From NCBI GenBank assembly GCA_015061165.1, contig SUXC01000010.1, positions 25,857-89,856 of the forward strand: 64,000 nucleotides of DNA, in the 5' to 3' direction. Source of the DNA: Bacteroidales bacterium (GTDB taxonomy: Bacteria > Bacteroidota > Bacteroidia > Bacteroidales > Paludibacteraceae). Under the pieces are notes generated by a model. The model did not search any database, had not been told where the DNA came from, and saw nothing but the letters and a program-made list of their open reading frames with translations. This document shows, piece after piece, positions 24,572-35,400 of this stretch; position 1 is the stretch's first letter; every line of letters starts with the position of its first letter. The position numbers and the translations under genes were made by a program.

Positions 24572-25332
24572 AGGAATATAGATTCAATAGGATAGTTGTA
24601 TAGCACGCAACCATTCCATAACAGGTTGGCGATGGCAAGGATGATAGTTGTTATCAAATAAAAGACTCCGCTACCTACGGAGGGTTTGCGCAGTGGCAGT
24701 AGGATCATTAGTGTGGTTGCAAGGAATATTGCGCCAAAGAGTAGCCATTGCCACCCTGATAGTTGCGGTATGTTCTCCATCCAAATTGCTTCTAACCAAC
24801 CCTTGTAATGTAATATGACCATTAATACGATGCGTACTGCAATGGCAATGAGTGATGCAAACCATACGCGCCATGTCATTTGTCGTTTGGCGATGAGATA
24901 CCCCCATAGCATCATAACACCTGTGAAGAGGATGGAGGGAACCACTGCCACTATGCAGCATATCAGTGTAGCCAAAAAGGCTTCTTCGGTGGCTTGGTGT
25001 TGGTAGTCCATATTCAGTAATACCAGCAATGCCAATAGCAGCCCCATAATAGTAAGTTGCGCTTGCCAATAGGTGTGCAGGGCAGGTATGGCAGACATAG
25101 CCAACCAATAGGTGCTACCCACAAAAGGCGAGGGCAGGTTGGTCTCTCTACCCTTGTAGAAGTATCGGGTTATCAGTAGTGTGTTGAGAACAACCAATAC
25201 AAGTGTGGTGATTAACCATGTGATATTCTCCTGCCTTAGGAACGAAGGCACCCACATAGCCACGCCAAGAACGATTAGGATAATCGTTCTCAGCATGCTA
25301 TCTTGGGCTATGTTCTTTAGGAAGTATCTCAT
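24568..25332 (-). CDS. Polytopic membrane protein (DUF6427-like)
   Basis: 254 aa from the ATG at 25332 ('MRYFLKNIAQDSMLRTIILIVLG'). The frame stays open further upstream only because it runs through a GTGTARA heptad repeat, which would give 'PLHSTLYTLRLT', so the longer start is rejected. About seven to eight hydrophobic helices and no signal peptide. The pattern resembles DUF6427 proteins of Bacteroidetes, function unknown. The stop overlaps the DigH-like start by 4 bp, so the two are coupled; a role in envelope assembly is a guess from context. Confidence 0.75.
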   Translation of the reverse strand: MRYFLKNIAQDSMLRTIILIVLGVAMWVPSFLRQENITWLITTLVLVVLNTLLITRYFYKGRETNLPSPFVGSTYWLAMSAIPALHTYWQAQLTIMGLLLALLVLLNMDYQHQATEEAFLATLICCIVAVVPSILFTGVMMLWGYLIAKRQMTWRVWFASLIAIAVRIVLMVILHYKGWLEAIWMENIPQLSGWQWLLFGAIFLATTLMILLPLRKPSVGSGVFYLITTIILAIANLLWNGCVLYNYPIESIFL

Positions 25333-25337
25333 GGGTG

Positions 25338-25379
25338 GTGTAAGGCGTAAAGTGTAAAGTGTAGAGTGTAAAGGCAAGG
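25338..25379 (+). repeat. GTGTARA heptad element, copy 3
   Basis: GTGTAAG, GCGTAAA, GTGTAAA, GTGTAGA, GTGTAAA, GGCAAGG. It fills almost the entire 48-bp gap between the M3 peptidase stop and the membrane-protein start. Confidence 0.88.
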
Positions 25380-25380
25380 G

Positions 25381-27471
25381 TTAGAATCCGCAGCGCTTCA
25401 TGTGGTGCTTAGGATCGGCGTCCTTGCCACGGAACTCTTGGTAGAGCAGTGCTGCGTCGCGTGTGCCACCTTGCTCCAAGAGGTGTGCGAACTTCTTAGC
25501 CATCTCAGGGTTGAAGATGTCGCCTGTCTCCTCGAATGCAGCAAAGGCATCAGCATCCAATACGGCTGCCCATGTGTAGCTGTAGTAGCCAGCAGCGTAA
25601 CCCGTAGTGAAGATATGGTTGTAGAAGGTAGAACGGTAGCGAGTAATGATCTCTGGTATCATCTGCATGTTCTTCATCGACTCTGCCTCGAATGCGTTCA
25701 CATCAAATGGCTCGGTGGTAGTCATCTTGTGATAGTCCATATCGAGGATGGATGAACTGAGCAACTCGGTTTGTACGAAACCTTGGTTGAAGGTGCCTGC
25801 CTTGTTGATTTTTGCCACTAACTCCTCTGGAATGAGTTCGCCAGTCTGATAGTGGAACGCGTAGGTCTTGAGTACCTCTGGGTGGTAGCAGTAGTTCTCC
25901 ATGAATTGGCTTGGCAACTCCACGAAGTCGCGTGGGGTGTTGGTACCTGCAAGCGATTGGTAGGTAGCTTTGGACATGAGGCCGTGGAGTGCGTGACCAA
26001 ACTCGTGGAAGAGGGTCTCTACATCGTCCATAGAGAGAAGCGATGGGTTGCCAGCGGTAGGTTTGTTGAAGTTACCTACGTTGATGATGACAGGGCGGTG
26101 GTCCACGCCATTGGCATCCACGTATTGGTTGCAGATATTGTTCATCCATGCACCTGGACGTTTGCCAGCGCGTGGGAAGTAGTCGGTATAGAGGATACCT
26201 ACGAGGCTGCCGTCAGCGTAAGTTACTTTGAAGACCTCTACCTCTGGGTTATATACTGGCATGTTCTCCAATTTCTCGAAGTTGAGGCCGAAGAGTTTGT
26301 TTGCCAAACCAAAGGCACCCTTGCGCACATTGTTGAGTTCGAAGTATGGCTTGAGTTCTTCCTCGTTGAGGGCGTATTTCTCTACGCGCAGTTTCTCGGC
26401 GTAGTACCACCAGTCCCATGGTTGGAGTTTCTCGCCTGGCAGGTCTTTGTCCATCAATTTTTGCAGTTCTGCTGCTTCGCGTTTAGCCGCTGCGAGACTT
26501 GGACCCCATACAGACTGGAGGAAGGCGTCCACGGTCTTGGCATCGTGTGCCATGCAGTCTGCGAGGATATAGTCTGCAGGGTTGGTGTAGCCAAAGAGTT
26601 GTGCTTTCTCCACGCGCAGTTGCATGATCTTTACAATAATATCCTTGTTGTCGTTCTCGTTGTCGTGGTTGCCACGGGTGGTGTACGCCATGAGGAGTTC
26701 TTTGCGCAGTTCGCGGTTCTCGCAGTATTGGAGTACTGGGGTGAAGCTGGTGCGTTTAGGGGTGAAGAGCCATGCCTCTGGGCGACCTGCTGCCACGGCC
26801 TCTTCTTTGGCTGCGGCTTTCGCGCTCTCAGGAAGACCCTTGAGTTCAGCCTCGTCGGTAATGAAGAGTTGGTAGGCGTTGGTCTCTGCTACGACATTGT
26901 TGCTAAATTTCAGTTCCAGCAGACCGAGTTCTTGGTTGATCTCTTTGAGGCGTGATTTCTTGTCCTCTGGCAGGTTGGCACCGTTGTTGGCAAAGGACTT
27001 GAAGGTCTCGGTCAGCAGACGCATCTGCTCATCGTTGAGACCAAGACTTTCTCTTTGCTCATATACGGCTTTCACGCGTTGGAAGAGCGCATCGTTGAGG
27101 ATAATGCCGTCGCTGAGTGCGGAGAGTTTGGGAGATAGTTCTGCAGCGATAGCGTTCATCTCATCGTTGCCGTCTGCCTCGATGACATTGAAGAATACAC
27201 CTACTACTTTGTTCAGCAGTCCACCTGCACGGTCGAGTGCCTCAATGGTGTTGGCGAAAGTAGGTGCTTCGGGGTTGTTGGCGATAGCGGCAATCTCTGC
27301 CTCGTTTTCTGCGATGGCTTTCTCAAAAGCAGGCAGATAGTGTTCGATTTTGACTTTGTCGAAAGCAGGTACACCGAAAGGTGTGTTCTGCTCAACGAGC
27401 AATGGGTTTTCGTTTTTGGTACATGCCATAAGCGATACGAGCGCAAGGCTCAATAATAGGATTTTTTTCAT
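25381..27471 (-). CDS. M3-family oligopeptidase lipoprotein (dipeptidyl carboxypeptidase type)
   Basis: 696 aa. Lipoprotein signal with lipobox 'LVSLMAC' (Cys17), so anchored in the envelope. The rest is a complete M3 peptidase: helical N-terminal half and 'LFHEFGHALHGLMS' with the HExxH zinc site, then 'DFVELPSQFMENYCYHPEVL' with the downstream Glu ligand, ending 'LYQEFRGKDADPKHHMKRCGF', characteristic of Dcp/OpdA. Likely trims peptides in the periplasm. It lies 17 bp downstream of the AsmA-like gene on the same strand. Confidence 0.93.
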   Translation of the reverse strand: MKKILLLSLALVSLMACTKNENPLLVEQNTPFGVPAFDKVKIEHYLPAFEKAIAENEAEIAAIANNPEAPTFANTIEALDRAGGLLNKVVGVFFNVIEADGNDEMNAIAAELSPKLSALSDGIILNDALFQRVKAVYEQRESLGLNDEQMRLLTETFKSFANNGANLPEDKKSRLKEINQELGLLELKFSNNVVAETNAYQLFITDEAELKGLPESAKAAAKEEAVAAGRPEAWLFTPKRTSFTPVLQYCENRELRKELLMAYTTRGNHDNENDNKDIIVKIMQLRVEKAQLFGYTNPADYILADCMAHDAKTVDAFLQSVWGPSLAAAKREAAELQKLMDKDLPGEKLQPWDWWYYAEKLRVEKYALNEEELKPYFELNNVRKGAFGLANKLFGLNFEKLENMPVYNPEVEVFKVTYADGSLVGILYTDYFPRAGKRPGAWMNNICNQYVDANGVDHRPVIINVGNFNKPTAGNPSLLSMDDVETLFHEFGHALHGLMSKATYQSLAGTNTPRDFVELPSQFMENYCYHPEVLKTYAFHYQTGELIPEELVAKINKAGTFNQGFVQTELLSSSILDMDYHKMTTTEPFDVNAFEAESMKNMQMIPEIITRYRSTFYNHIFTTGYAAGYYSYTWAAVLDADAFAAFEETGDIFNPEMAKKFAHLLEQGGTRDAALLYQEFRGKDADPKHHMKRCGF

Positions 27472-27487
27472 TGTGGTTATTGTTTTG

Positions 27488-30358
27488 TTATTGTATCTTC
27501 ACGTTTTTGCGCATGGATTCGCGTATCATGCTGCGTATTTCGGCGGACTGGGTATCCACTTTGCGGTGGAAGAGTGGTTTGAAGTCTTTGGCGAATCGGC
27601 AGGGGGCGAGTTTGATGTTCAGGTCGTCTAAGTTACCCGATACGTTCACGCCTAAGTATATGGGCGAGAGGACATTCACATCGTAGTTGAAGGTCATGTC
27701 CAGGTTGTGTCGTCCGCCCAATGCCACCATATAGTTGTCGATGGATACGCAGAATGGATATACATCTATTTCTTTCTTGTAAATGGTCATTTCTGCCGAT
27801 ATGCTATCCACCTTGTTTTCTGTTTTCTTGCTAAACATCAGCAGTTTGGATATGGTGCTGAAGGTTTCGTTGTCCATGACCACGAGGTCTTTGCCGAATA
27901 TGCTGGCAGCACCGCGAATAGTGGAGGGTTTGATTTGGTATTGTGCGTTGGTGTAGGTCTCGGCTGCCAGATGGAACTCGGCTTCGCCCTTGAAGGAGCG
28001 GAGCATAGGCATCATGGAATCGATTTGCGGAATCATGTTCACCAGTTCTTGGATATTGACGTCCAGCATGTGGTAGTCGAAGCCCACGTATATGTGATTG
28101 CGTCGTGGAGTGCGGTACATGGCAGTGAGTTGCAGTTTGGCTGCATTGCAGATGAAGCCCATCTCTTCGAGTACGAGTGTACCGTCCTTGACGTATATTC
28201 TTCCGCCCAAGTTGGTGGCTGTCTGATTGAACAAATGTGCTTTCTTGATTTGGGTGTTGAGTGTCAGGTTCACATTGGTGGGCACGAGGAATGGTTCTGC
28301 GGCTTCGCTCGGTGAATCACCGTCGGTGGATGGTGTCGGCGAAGCCGAGGTGGTGTCGTTTTGCGCTGTGGATTCTTCCTCTGAGCCTTGGTCAGCCGAG
28401 AGGAGTGCCAGTAGTTCGTTGGCATCGGTTTGTTCGCTGATGAAGGTCATTTCGCCTTCCAGCGTACCTTTCTCGCGTAGCCAGCGACCGATGTTGCGCA
28501 ACTCGCCTGTGAGTGCGAAGTCGGAGTTGCCGATGATGAGTTTGGATTGCTCGATTTTGCACTCGCGGTTGGTATAGGCAAAGTCTATCTCGGGTATTTC
28601 TATGTTTTGTTCCCAATCTGCCAGATTTACCTTGGCATGTTGCATGCTTATGGATAGGCGTGGGTTCCATTTCAGCAATAGGTTGTCGCCTCCTTTGGCG
28701 TTGTAGCGTGCTGCGGCTTCTATGCTGATTTGTTGGGTATTGAGGTTTGCTATGTTGGGCATTTGTGCATCCACTTGGTTGGACTGTAGGGTGGCTTTGA
28801 GGCGTGGTGCTTGCAGTTGTGCGGTGAGGGTAGAGGCCTGAATGTCGGCTTGCATGTCGGTGTAATGTCCCGACAACCTATTAAACGCGATGCGCGCGTC
28901 CACGACAGGCATCACAGTGGTGTCTGTGGTGTGGTATGCCACGTATGCCTGTATATCGGGTTGGTCAATCACTACCTCCATGCTATCCATGGCAGCGTGC
29001 AGGGACTCTGTTGATTGCAGGGATAGGGTAGCGTGCCAAAGTGGGTTGTCGCCCAAAATGTTGTTGGCTTCTATGGCTATGTGTGTGTTGCCCAAGTCTG
29101 CCTGTAGGGGTTGTGCCATACGGATGTCTGCGCCATCGGTGTGGAGGGTGGCTTGCAGCCAGTCCACCTCTTGGCGTGAGGGTTGGCTGTTGGGTATTTG
29201 GAATGTCAGACGGTTATTAGGCAGTTTGGCTGCTATTCCATTGGCGTTGTACGCTATGCCCATCAGTTGCAGGTTGCCTGCCACTTTACCTTTGTGCAAG
29301 TTCATCTCCATCAGGTCATCCAGATACATTTGCACGCTTGCTGTACCTTTCACGCGCCCTGCCACCTGCATGTCTTTGGGCAAGAACTGTCTGACATCGG
29401 CTATCCGCACGTCCATATTGGCGGATAGGTTCGCCCACAGGTTGCCCAATGGGTCTTTGACTTCGCCTTGTGCTTGCAGGGTGATCTGTTTGGTGTGGGC
29501 AGCGAGGTTGTGAATGGTTACGCTGGAGGCGTTGCCGTTGGCCATGTTGATAGCAGCCGTAGCATCCAAAGATGCTGAGCCACCCTGAATGAGTTGCGCT
29601 ATGTCCTTGGGCAGTGTGAATGGCAAGAGAGGCATGACGGTGTCCACTGGCCAGTCGTTGAGCGTTAGGCGCATGTTCGTTTGCAGGGTGTCGCCTATCT
29701 CTGCCCAACCGTCAATAGCCAATTGCAGGGAGTTGGTCGTCAGTTGCGCATGGTGTAGTGCCACGCGCATTCCTACCATGTCAATGGCCGTCTGTATAGC
29801 AGTCTGATGTAGGGATATATCCATCGTGTCTGGCTCACTCTTGTAGCGTAGCGACTTCGCAGACACAATCAACTCTCCCACCGCAATCTTATCGAAAGGC
29901 AATACGAAGGCGGTGGTATCTTCGGTTGTGGTGTCTTGGGGTAGTGCCAACACATCGTAGTTGGCAGTGCCATCGGCTGCTACGTAGATATTTGCCTGCA
30001 TGTCGGGCATAGAGAGGGTAGGGATGGATAGGGTGTGCTCGTTGAGCAGTGCCATGACGTCCACGCTTGTTACGGCATGGGGTACGCTGAGCACGGTGTC
30101 GCTGGGTGCTCCTTCCACAGGATTGACTACGGTTAGGCTGTCAATTGCCAACCCGAAATGCGGGAAGGTGGAGAAGAAGGTCAGTTCTACCTTGCCGATA
30201 TGATGCTCGCACTTCACATACTCGCTTGCCACATTGCGCACGATTGGGGTCAAGCGTTCGGGGGTGAATACCACCCATAGTGCTGAGCCTATTGCTAGTG
30301 CCAACAATAGGATGATACAGCCCAATGTGATGCCGAATATTTTGAGTGCTTTTTTCAT
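27488..30358 (-). CDS. AsmA-like envelope protein
   Basis: 956 aa. One N-terminal membrane anchor (about 8-29), then 'PERLTPIVRNVASEYVKCEHHIGKVELTFFSTFPHFGLAIDSL', the standard AsmA/DUF3971 start, and a very long beta-rich body. A low-complexity stretch rich in Ser, Thr, Asp and Glu occurs near 650-690. The C-terminal AsmA_2-like part includes 'NYDVNVLSPIYLGVNVSGNLDDLNIKLAP'. AsmA-family proteins are thought to carry phospholipid between membranes. Located between a small lipoprotein and the M3 peptidase in an envelope operon. Confidence 0.88.
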   Translation of the reverse strand: MKKALKIFGITLGCIILLLALAIGSALWVVFTPERLTPIVRNVASEYVKCEHHIGKVELTFFSTFPHFGLAIDSLTVVNPVEGAPSDTVLSVPHAVTSVDVMALLNEHTLSIPTLSMPDMQANIYVAADGTANYDVLALPQDTTTEDTTAFVLPFDKIAVGELIVSAKSLRYKSEPDTMDISLHQTAIQTAIDMVGMRVALHHAQLTTNSLQLAIDGWAEIGDTLQTNMRLTLNDWPVDTVMPLLPFTLPKDIAQLIQGGSASLDATAAINMANGNASSVTIHNLAAHTKQITLQAQGEVKDPLGNLWANLSANMDVRIADVRQFLPKDMQVAGRVKGTASVQMYLDDLMEMNLHKGKVAGNLQLMGIAYNANGIAAKLPNNRLTFQIPNSQPSRQEVDWLQATLHTDGADIRMAQPLQADLGNTHIAIEANNILGDNPLWHATLSLQSTESLHAAMDSMEVVIDQPDIQAYVAYHTTDTTVMPVVDARIAFNRLSGHYTDMQADIQASTLTAQLQAPRLKATLQSNQVDAQMPNIANLNTQQISIEAAARYNAKGGDNLLLKWNPRLSISMQHAKVNLADWEQNIEIPEIDFAYTNRECKIEQSKLIIGNSDFALTGELRNIGRWLREKGTLEGEMTFISEQTDANELLALLSADQGSEEESTAQNDTTSASPTPSTDGDSPSEAAEPFLVPTNVNLTLNTQIKKAHLFNQTATNLGGRIYVKDGTLVLEEMGFICNAAKLQLTAMYRTPRRNHIYVGFDYHMLDVNIQELVNMIPQIDSMMPMLRSFKGEAEFHLAAETYTNAQYQIKPSTIRGAASIFGKDLVVMDNETFSTISKLLMFSKKTENKVDSISAEMTIYKKEIDVYPFCVSIDNYMVALGGRHNLDMTFNYDVNVLSPIYLGVNVSGNLDDLNIKLAPCRFAKDFKPLFHRKVDTQSAEIRSMIRESMRKNVKIQ

Positions 30359-30376
30359 ATCTGCGTAGTAAATAGG

Positions 30377-30799
30377 TTAGTTCTTCTCTACTACTTTGTC
30401 AAACGAATGTGTAGTACCGAAGTTGTCTTTGTACTGTAACTCGGTGTCGGTGAGTTTGGTAACAACATATATTTTGGGTACTTCTGCGCCACCGTTGTCC
30501 ATGAGGTGAATCTCGGTGAGGTCGCTTTTCACGAGTTTGTATTTGAACCAACCATTGCCGTATGGCAGGAGGTCTGACTCGAATATGTCTTCGCTCTCAT
30601 CCCACTCGCTACCGTATTTGTACTCGCCTGTGTTGTCTTTCTCGCTGGTGAAGCGCACGTATGCTTCGGTGCCTGTCTCTTGCCAGAGACCGAGGAGGTC
30701 GTTCTCTACAAAAGTAGGTTCTTCGCTCGAACCAAAGCATGAGGTCATAGCAATAGCAACGGTTGCTATGATGCTAAAAAATACAATTTTCTTTTTCAT
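30377..30799 (-). CDS. Small lipocalin-like lipoprotein
   Basis: 140 aa. Signal 'MKKKIVFFSIIATVAIAMTSC' with lipobox ending at Cys21. The mature part has 'NDLLGLWQETGTEAYVRFTSE' and alternating strands ending 'FGTTHSFDKVVEK', like lipocalin-type lipoproteins of Bacteroidales. First gene of the operon, 44 bp downstream of a TAACTTTG box and 18 bp before the AsmA-like gene. Function unknown. Confidence 0.8.
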   Translation of the reverse strand: MKKKIVFFSIIATVAIAMTSCFGSSEEPTFVENDLLGLWQETGTEAYVRFTSEKDNTGEYKYGSEWDESEDIFESDLLPYGNGWFKYKLVKSDLTEIHLMDNGGAEVPKIYVVTKLTDTELQYKDNFGTTHSFDKVVEKN

Positions 30800-30842
30800 A
30801 TATTTCTAAAATATTCTAACGCATTGTATAAGAAATCGCCGA

Positions 30843-30850
30843 CAAAGTTA
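30843..30850 (-). promoter_or_regulatory. -7 box of the envelope operon
   Basis: Minus strand TAACTTTG (TAnnTTTG). It is the only clear promoter before the run of seven minus-strand genes that ends at the terminator at 17479. Confidence 0.65.
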
Positions 30851-30990
30851 CACTTTTTTTTTCAAATACACAAATATCTATGATATTATGTGTGTTTTTT
30901 ATGAAAAAATAGTTCGTTATATCATTTCCGTTGTGATAACTCTTGTTGTGCTACTATTTCTGCATGTGTTCTACATAATTACACAAAACT

Positions 30991-31019
30991 CTCGCCCAAT
31001 TCACACGGAACTGGGCGAG
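30991..31019 (-). terminator. Hairpin downstream of the 331-aa surface protein gene
   Basis: CTCGCCCA/TGGGCGAG 8-bp stem, 13-base loop, 44 bp past the stop at 31063. The T run is weak, so termination is only likely. Confidence 0.6.
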
Positions 31020-31062
31020 GGGTGTATAGTCTTTTAACGGGGGATAATGGGTGTATGTTTAT

Positions 31063-32058
31063 CTACATCTTTATCACCACTTGTTGCACTAATTGGTCAT
31101 CTGCATGGATATACAGGGTGTATTCGCCTTGCATCCATCCGCTCATGTTGATTTGAATCAGGTGCTCGCCTGCGGATTCTGTGCGTGCAGATGTGGAGTA
31201 CATAGGCTGTCCAAGTGGGTTATGAAGATGCATATATACCGTAGCATCTTGTACCAATGTATAGCGCACTTGCAAATCCGTTTGTACAGGGTTAGGCAGA
31301 TACGATAAGTCTGTTAATAGTACTGGGGCTATATCTTCTGCGGTTTCATCTACTACTGGTGCCAACTCATCAGGTGTGGAGGCAGTAGTATCTTCTACAT
31401 GATAGTAGAACGATGTCTGGAATGCCAACTGCATGCTGTCTTCTACCATCTCGTAGGCGGTTACGCTCTCAAAAACGGGGATATAGGACTCCGCAGCAAA
31501 CCACTGGTATTTATCCACCAACATGGCGGTACTATCCAAACCACTTTCTATGTATTGGCGTTGGCTATGCACGCGCAGCACTTGCTCGTAAGTCTTATCG
31601 GGCAGGATGAGTTTGCCCTGTGCATCCACCTCTATGGTGTTCGTACCCGAGAGGGTCATTGGTATGCGATGCCCGTACTCGCCTTTGGCTGCAAAGGTGG
31701 TAGTGAGGGTATCGCCATAGCGCAATGGTAGGTGCAAGACCGCTTCGGGCTGGGTGTATCGCACAAAGGTGGTTGGGTTTTCATACCCCGTGCGCCAAAT
31801 GGTATCGGCGGTGAGGGTATAGTAGTAACGTGTACGATGCTCGGTAGCACACCATTGGTGCATATAGTTGCTATCGGGTATGGAATACGCTACGGTGTAC
31901 TCCTCGTTGATTGGACTCAGCATACCAAAATCCCATGTCAATTCCTTGCCACTGGCACCTGGGTCTTTGTATGCCACTTGTTGTTTGATATAGGTGTTTT
32001 CTTCTGCGTATAGTGTTGATATACAGATAGAAAATATTATTAAAAGTTTTGATTTCAT
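31063..32058 (-). CDS. Secreted protein with type IX-like C-terminal sorting domain
   Basis: 331 aa. Signal peptide 'MKSKLLIIFSICISTLYA'. The middle (about 20-235) has no recognised domain. The C-terminal 80 residues, 'LSYLPNPVQTDLQVRYTL' through 'MSGWMQGEYTLYIHADDQ' to 'QQVVIKM', have the layout of type A T9SS sorting domains ('PNPv...y.....v.i.l.n..G......GeY.l.i......v.kvvi'). Predicted to be exported and anchored at the surface. It borders the AT-rich Rhs island but has ordinary base composition. Confidence 0.82.
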   Translation of the reverse strand: MKSKLLIIFSICISTLYAEENTYIKQQVAYKDPGASGKELTWDFGMLSPINEEYTVAYSIPDSNYMHQWCATEHRTRYYYTLTADTIWRTGYENPTTFVRYTQPEAVLHLPLRYGDTLTTTFAAKGEYGHRIPMTLSGTNTIEVDAQGKLILPDKTYEQVLRVHSQRQYIESGLDSTAMLVDKYQWFAAESYIPVFESVTAYEMVEDSMQLAFQTSFYYHVEDTTASTPDELAPVVDETAEDIAPVLLTDLSYLPNPVQTDLQVRYTLVQDATVYMHLHNPLGQPMYSTSARTESAGEHLIQINMSGWMQGEYTLYIHADDQLVQQVVIKM

Positions 32059-32156
32059 AACTTAAAATATTTATTTTGAAACAAATAGTCCATTAAGATT
32101 CTTAATAATTAATTTCTTCTATTAGCCCATGCTCATCAGGTAAGTATATACTAGTA

Positions 32157-32468
32157 CTAAGCCAAAACCGTGTATCTAAAGTCATGTCCCAAATCATTTA
32201 AGAAATCTTTTACGTTGCATAAGAAAGCTACTCCTTGTTCATCGGGTTCATATTTTAAGTATAAACTAATTAGAAATCCATTTGTTGCATGTGGATAATA
32301 AGTCGTTAATTGTCCATTTTCAATGGCTGATAAATACATATTGATTTTCTCCTGTAGCATATATAGATGAGATGCACTGCCCCACTGAAGATGATCAGAA
32401 ATAGATAGCACTTTTTTGCCACTTTCTTCTGAAATATAATCTATTATATTTTGCTTTTCTACGGACAT
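32157..32468 (-). CDS. Immunity protein of the Rhs toxin (DUF6572-like)
   Basis: 103 aa, no signal peptide. The pattern 'VIDYI..ESGKKVLSISDHLQW....HLYMLQEKINMYLSAIENGQL' resembles DUF6572 proteins that sit next to polymorphic toxins. It starts 1 bp after the Rhs toxin stop on the same strand, the classic immunity position. It should neutralise the C-terminal nuclease-like domain in the producing cell and sister cells. AT-rich like the toxin. Family name by recall; role inferred from position. Confidence 0.75.
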   Translation of the reverse strand: MSVEKQNIIDYISEESGKKVLSISDHLQWGSASHLYMLQEKINMYLSAIENGQLTTYYPHATNGFLISLYLKYEPDEQGVAFLCNVKDFLNDLGHDFRYTVLA

Positions 32469-32469
32469 A

Positions 32470-35400
32470 TTAATAATTTAAATTATCGGGTTTAACAATA
32501 TCTACTTTTGTCGGTGGGATATGTGAACCATGTGGTAATCCAATATCATTGCCTTTATTCCCCCTTATCGTACCACCGCTTTGTTCAATTTGTGGATGTG
32601 CTTTTTTTTGATTGGGAGTTAACGAGGCTGTTGTTGAACTTTTAGCTTCAGTTAATTTGAGTTCTCCATCTTTGATAGAAACAAAATCCATTCTTGTTTT
32701 AGTTCCATCTGCTACTTCTATTGTGACCTGACTAGCTTTGTTCTTTCCAATAATTTCCCCCACTTGATGTTCAAAATCACGACCCTTTTGGGCATTTTCC
32801 ATAAGAATACTCGTTTTGGAAACTTTGTTAGTTTCGCTAACTTTGTCTGCAAATCGAACAGCATCAATCGCAACACTTGCACCACCTGGAACAATAGGTA
32901 AAGCGACAGCAGCTAAATCAAGTACGATTCCTATTCCATCAACGATAGCGTCTTTAATATTATGTTCTCTAACATTAGTACTCAGACTACTTATGCCCAT
33001 CGCAACACTAGCTGCATCCCACGCCGATTCAATCCACTTACCATTGCGATCAACATGCTTGATAGGATTATTCCCGCACCACGCATAAGGTGAGGTGGAA
33101 TAATACTTCTCCGCCAATGGATCCATTGTGGTAGTGCGACAGATTGCAGGATAGTACCAACGTGCTTTGCTGTCATACTCATCCAAGCCGTGCATCTCCA
33201 CAAATTCTTTGCCGTTGTATTTCCATGGTTGCTCTGATGCACCTGCTGTCTCCGCCCATGGCAAACCAGATGGATAATACTGCATGCGCTGGATACACTC
33301 TTTATACCCCGCTTCGGGGTGTACATACGTCTCGCGAACATTACCCAAAAGGTCCTTAATGTAATAGAAATGGTAGTGCTCCTCTAGTCCATAATAGCGA
33401 ATATACCCCTCTGGATTGTGCACAAATTCTATGCCATACGCATCATTATTGTTCGCTGTATATACAATATTATTATGAAAAGCATCACGAGTGATGTAAA
33501 AAATCTCTGGACGTTTAGGACTTGATAGCACATTACCCAGTGGTACGGTGGTAGTACTTTTCTTAGTAAGGTATTTGGTTTCTAAACGATTTCCAGTAGC
33601 ATCGTAGCGATGTATAATTAAATTGCCGTTCGTAAACTGAATGGTATCAGGCAGGTTCAATAGATTATAGCGTATAGCTGCAATACCACGGTCTTGATCG
33701 TAAATCATATTACCGTTAGCATCATAAGCGAAATCGTCTCCCTCTGTGTTGTTATCGTGATATTGCTTCGTTGCATATTCATACGAGCCAAAACCATTAT
33801 CATCTACATTTACCAATTGATTACCATCGTAAGTGAGGTGCAGATAGTTCATCAAATCATAGTTATCCCAACGAGTAAGGTTAGTAACATTGCCTTGAGC
33901 ATCATAACTAAAACTTTCGGAATACAAATAATCAACATTTAGCGAAGCATTGAGAATACTATAGTTTGACACCAATCTATTCATTTTATCATAACGATAT
34001 ACATAGCCATTGGTTTGATCACCATACGTCCATGTAGTGGCAGAGATATTGCCGTTGTATAAACCACCTGACAAATCACTTGCAATAGGACAAGATTGGT
34101 GATAATAATATTTTTGTTCGTAGCCAGAAGATTTAATTTGTGTGATTTGATTGCGAATGTCATAATTAAATGCTACACTATCAATACCACCATGTATATG
34201 ACGGCTTCGGACTCGCCCCAATTCATCATAGTGATAGGATTGGAGTACGACAGGCGATTCGTTGTTGAATGTATATGTGGTAGTCAATGGTCGGTTGGCA
34301 TGGTCGTAGGCATATTGGTAATGTTCGGTCGTTGTCAATCCATTAGTGGTAGATTGGTTTGACCACGTATCCGTGATGTTACTAACGAAATCGTACTTAG
34401 TAGATAGTACATCATATCCGCCTAAATGATTAGTGGATCGACGTTGAATCTCGCGACCACGATAATCGTAGTAATATACTGTTTCGGAATAACCTTCTGT
34501 ACCTGTTAAATAATAAGTGCGAGTACCTGTTAGCAACCCTTTTGCATTGGCACAGGTATCATTATCATCAAAAGCAGCAAAGGTCATATGATTACGCACG
34601 GAGTCTGCCATTAAATCTAAAAACTCGTAAGTATCGTAGTAGTTAACGGTAAGCAATTCTATTGGGCAGTTATGAAAGAATCCTCGCGAGTATCCTGTAT
34701 TTGCCATTGGATGGGTTTGGGGCTCTGTGGAAAAATGTTCTAACATATACCATTCCTTGAAGGCAGTGAGATAATTTTCATACGTATCATTCACTTTAAT
34801 CTCAGCAGTATATATCAATCTGCGCAATTCATCGTATTTATACACAGTCCAATAAGTGCCTCTTTGGCGTTGAGTACCAGTTTGGCTCATAACAAGCGTA
34901 TTTGTAATATCATAGACCATGAAGGTCGGTTCACAACCTGGTAAGCGTTTGTAGATTTGATTGCCGCGGCTATCATATTTATATACGTATGCATATTTTT
35001 TCAGTACATCTGTAGTGTCGCTGTATGTACCATTGGCGATTTGATTGGCTGCTAATGGTGGAAGGACATAGCAGAGTTGGTTTAAATCGTTGTACACATA
35101 GTATGTGGCGGCATTATCTAATTTCTCCATAACCACTTGGTCTTGCAAATTAGTATATACTATTTTTTTATTATTATCTTCGTCTTTCGTTTCCTTAACA
35201 AGTAACCTTTTAGGATAATAATAACCATTATTGCATAGTGAGCCATTAACTGTTACATGAAATAGTTTTACTTCGCATGAATCGTTTCCACGAGAGACAT
35301 ATTGTGTTTTATGTGCTCCCATATCAATTCCTGCTTTTTGGATACTTGTTAATTCATTCTTTGTCGTACCATTATCCCACGTTGCATTGCTATATCCCTG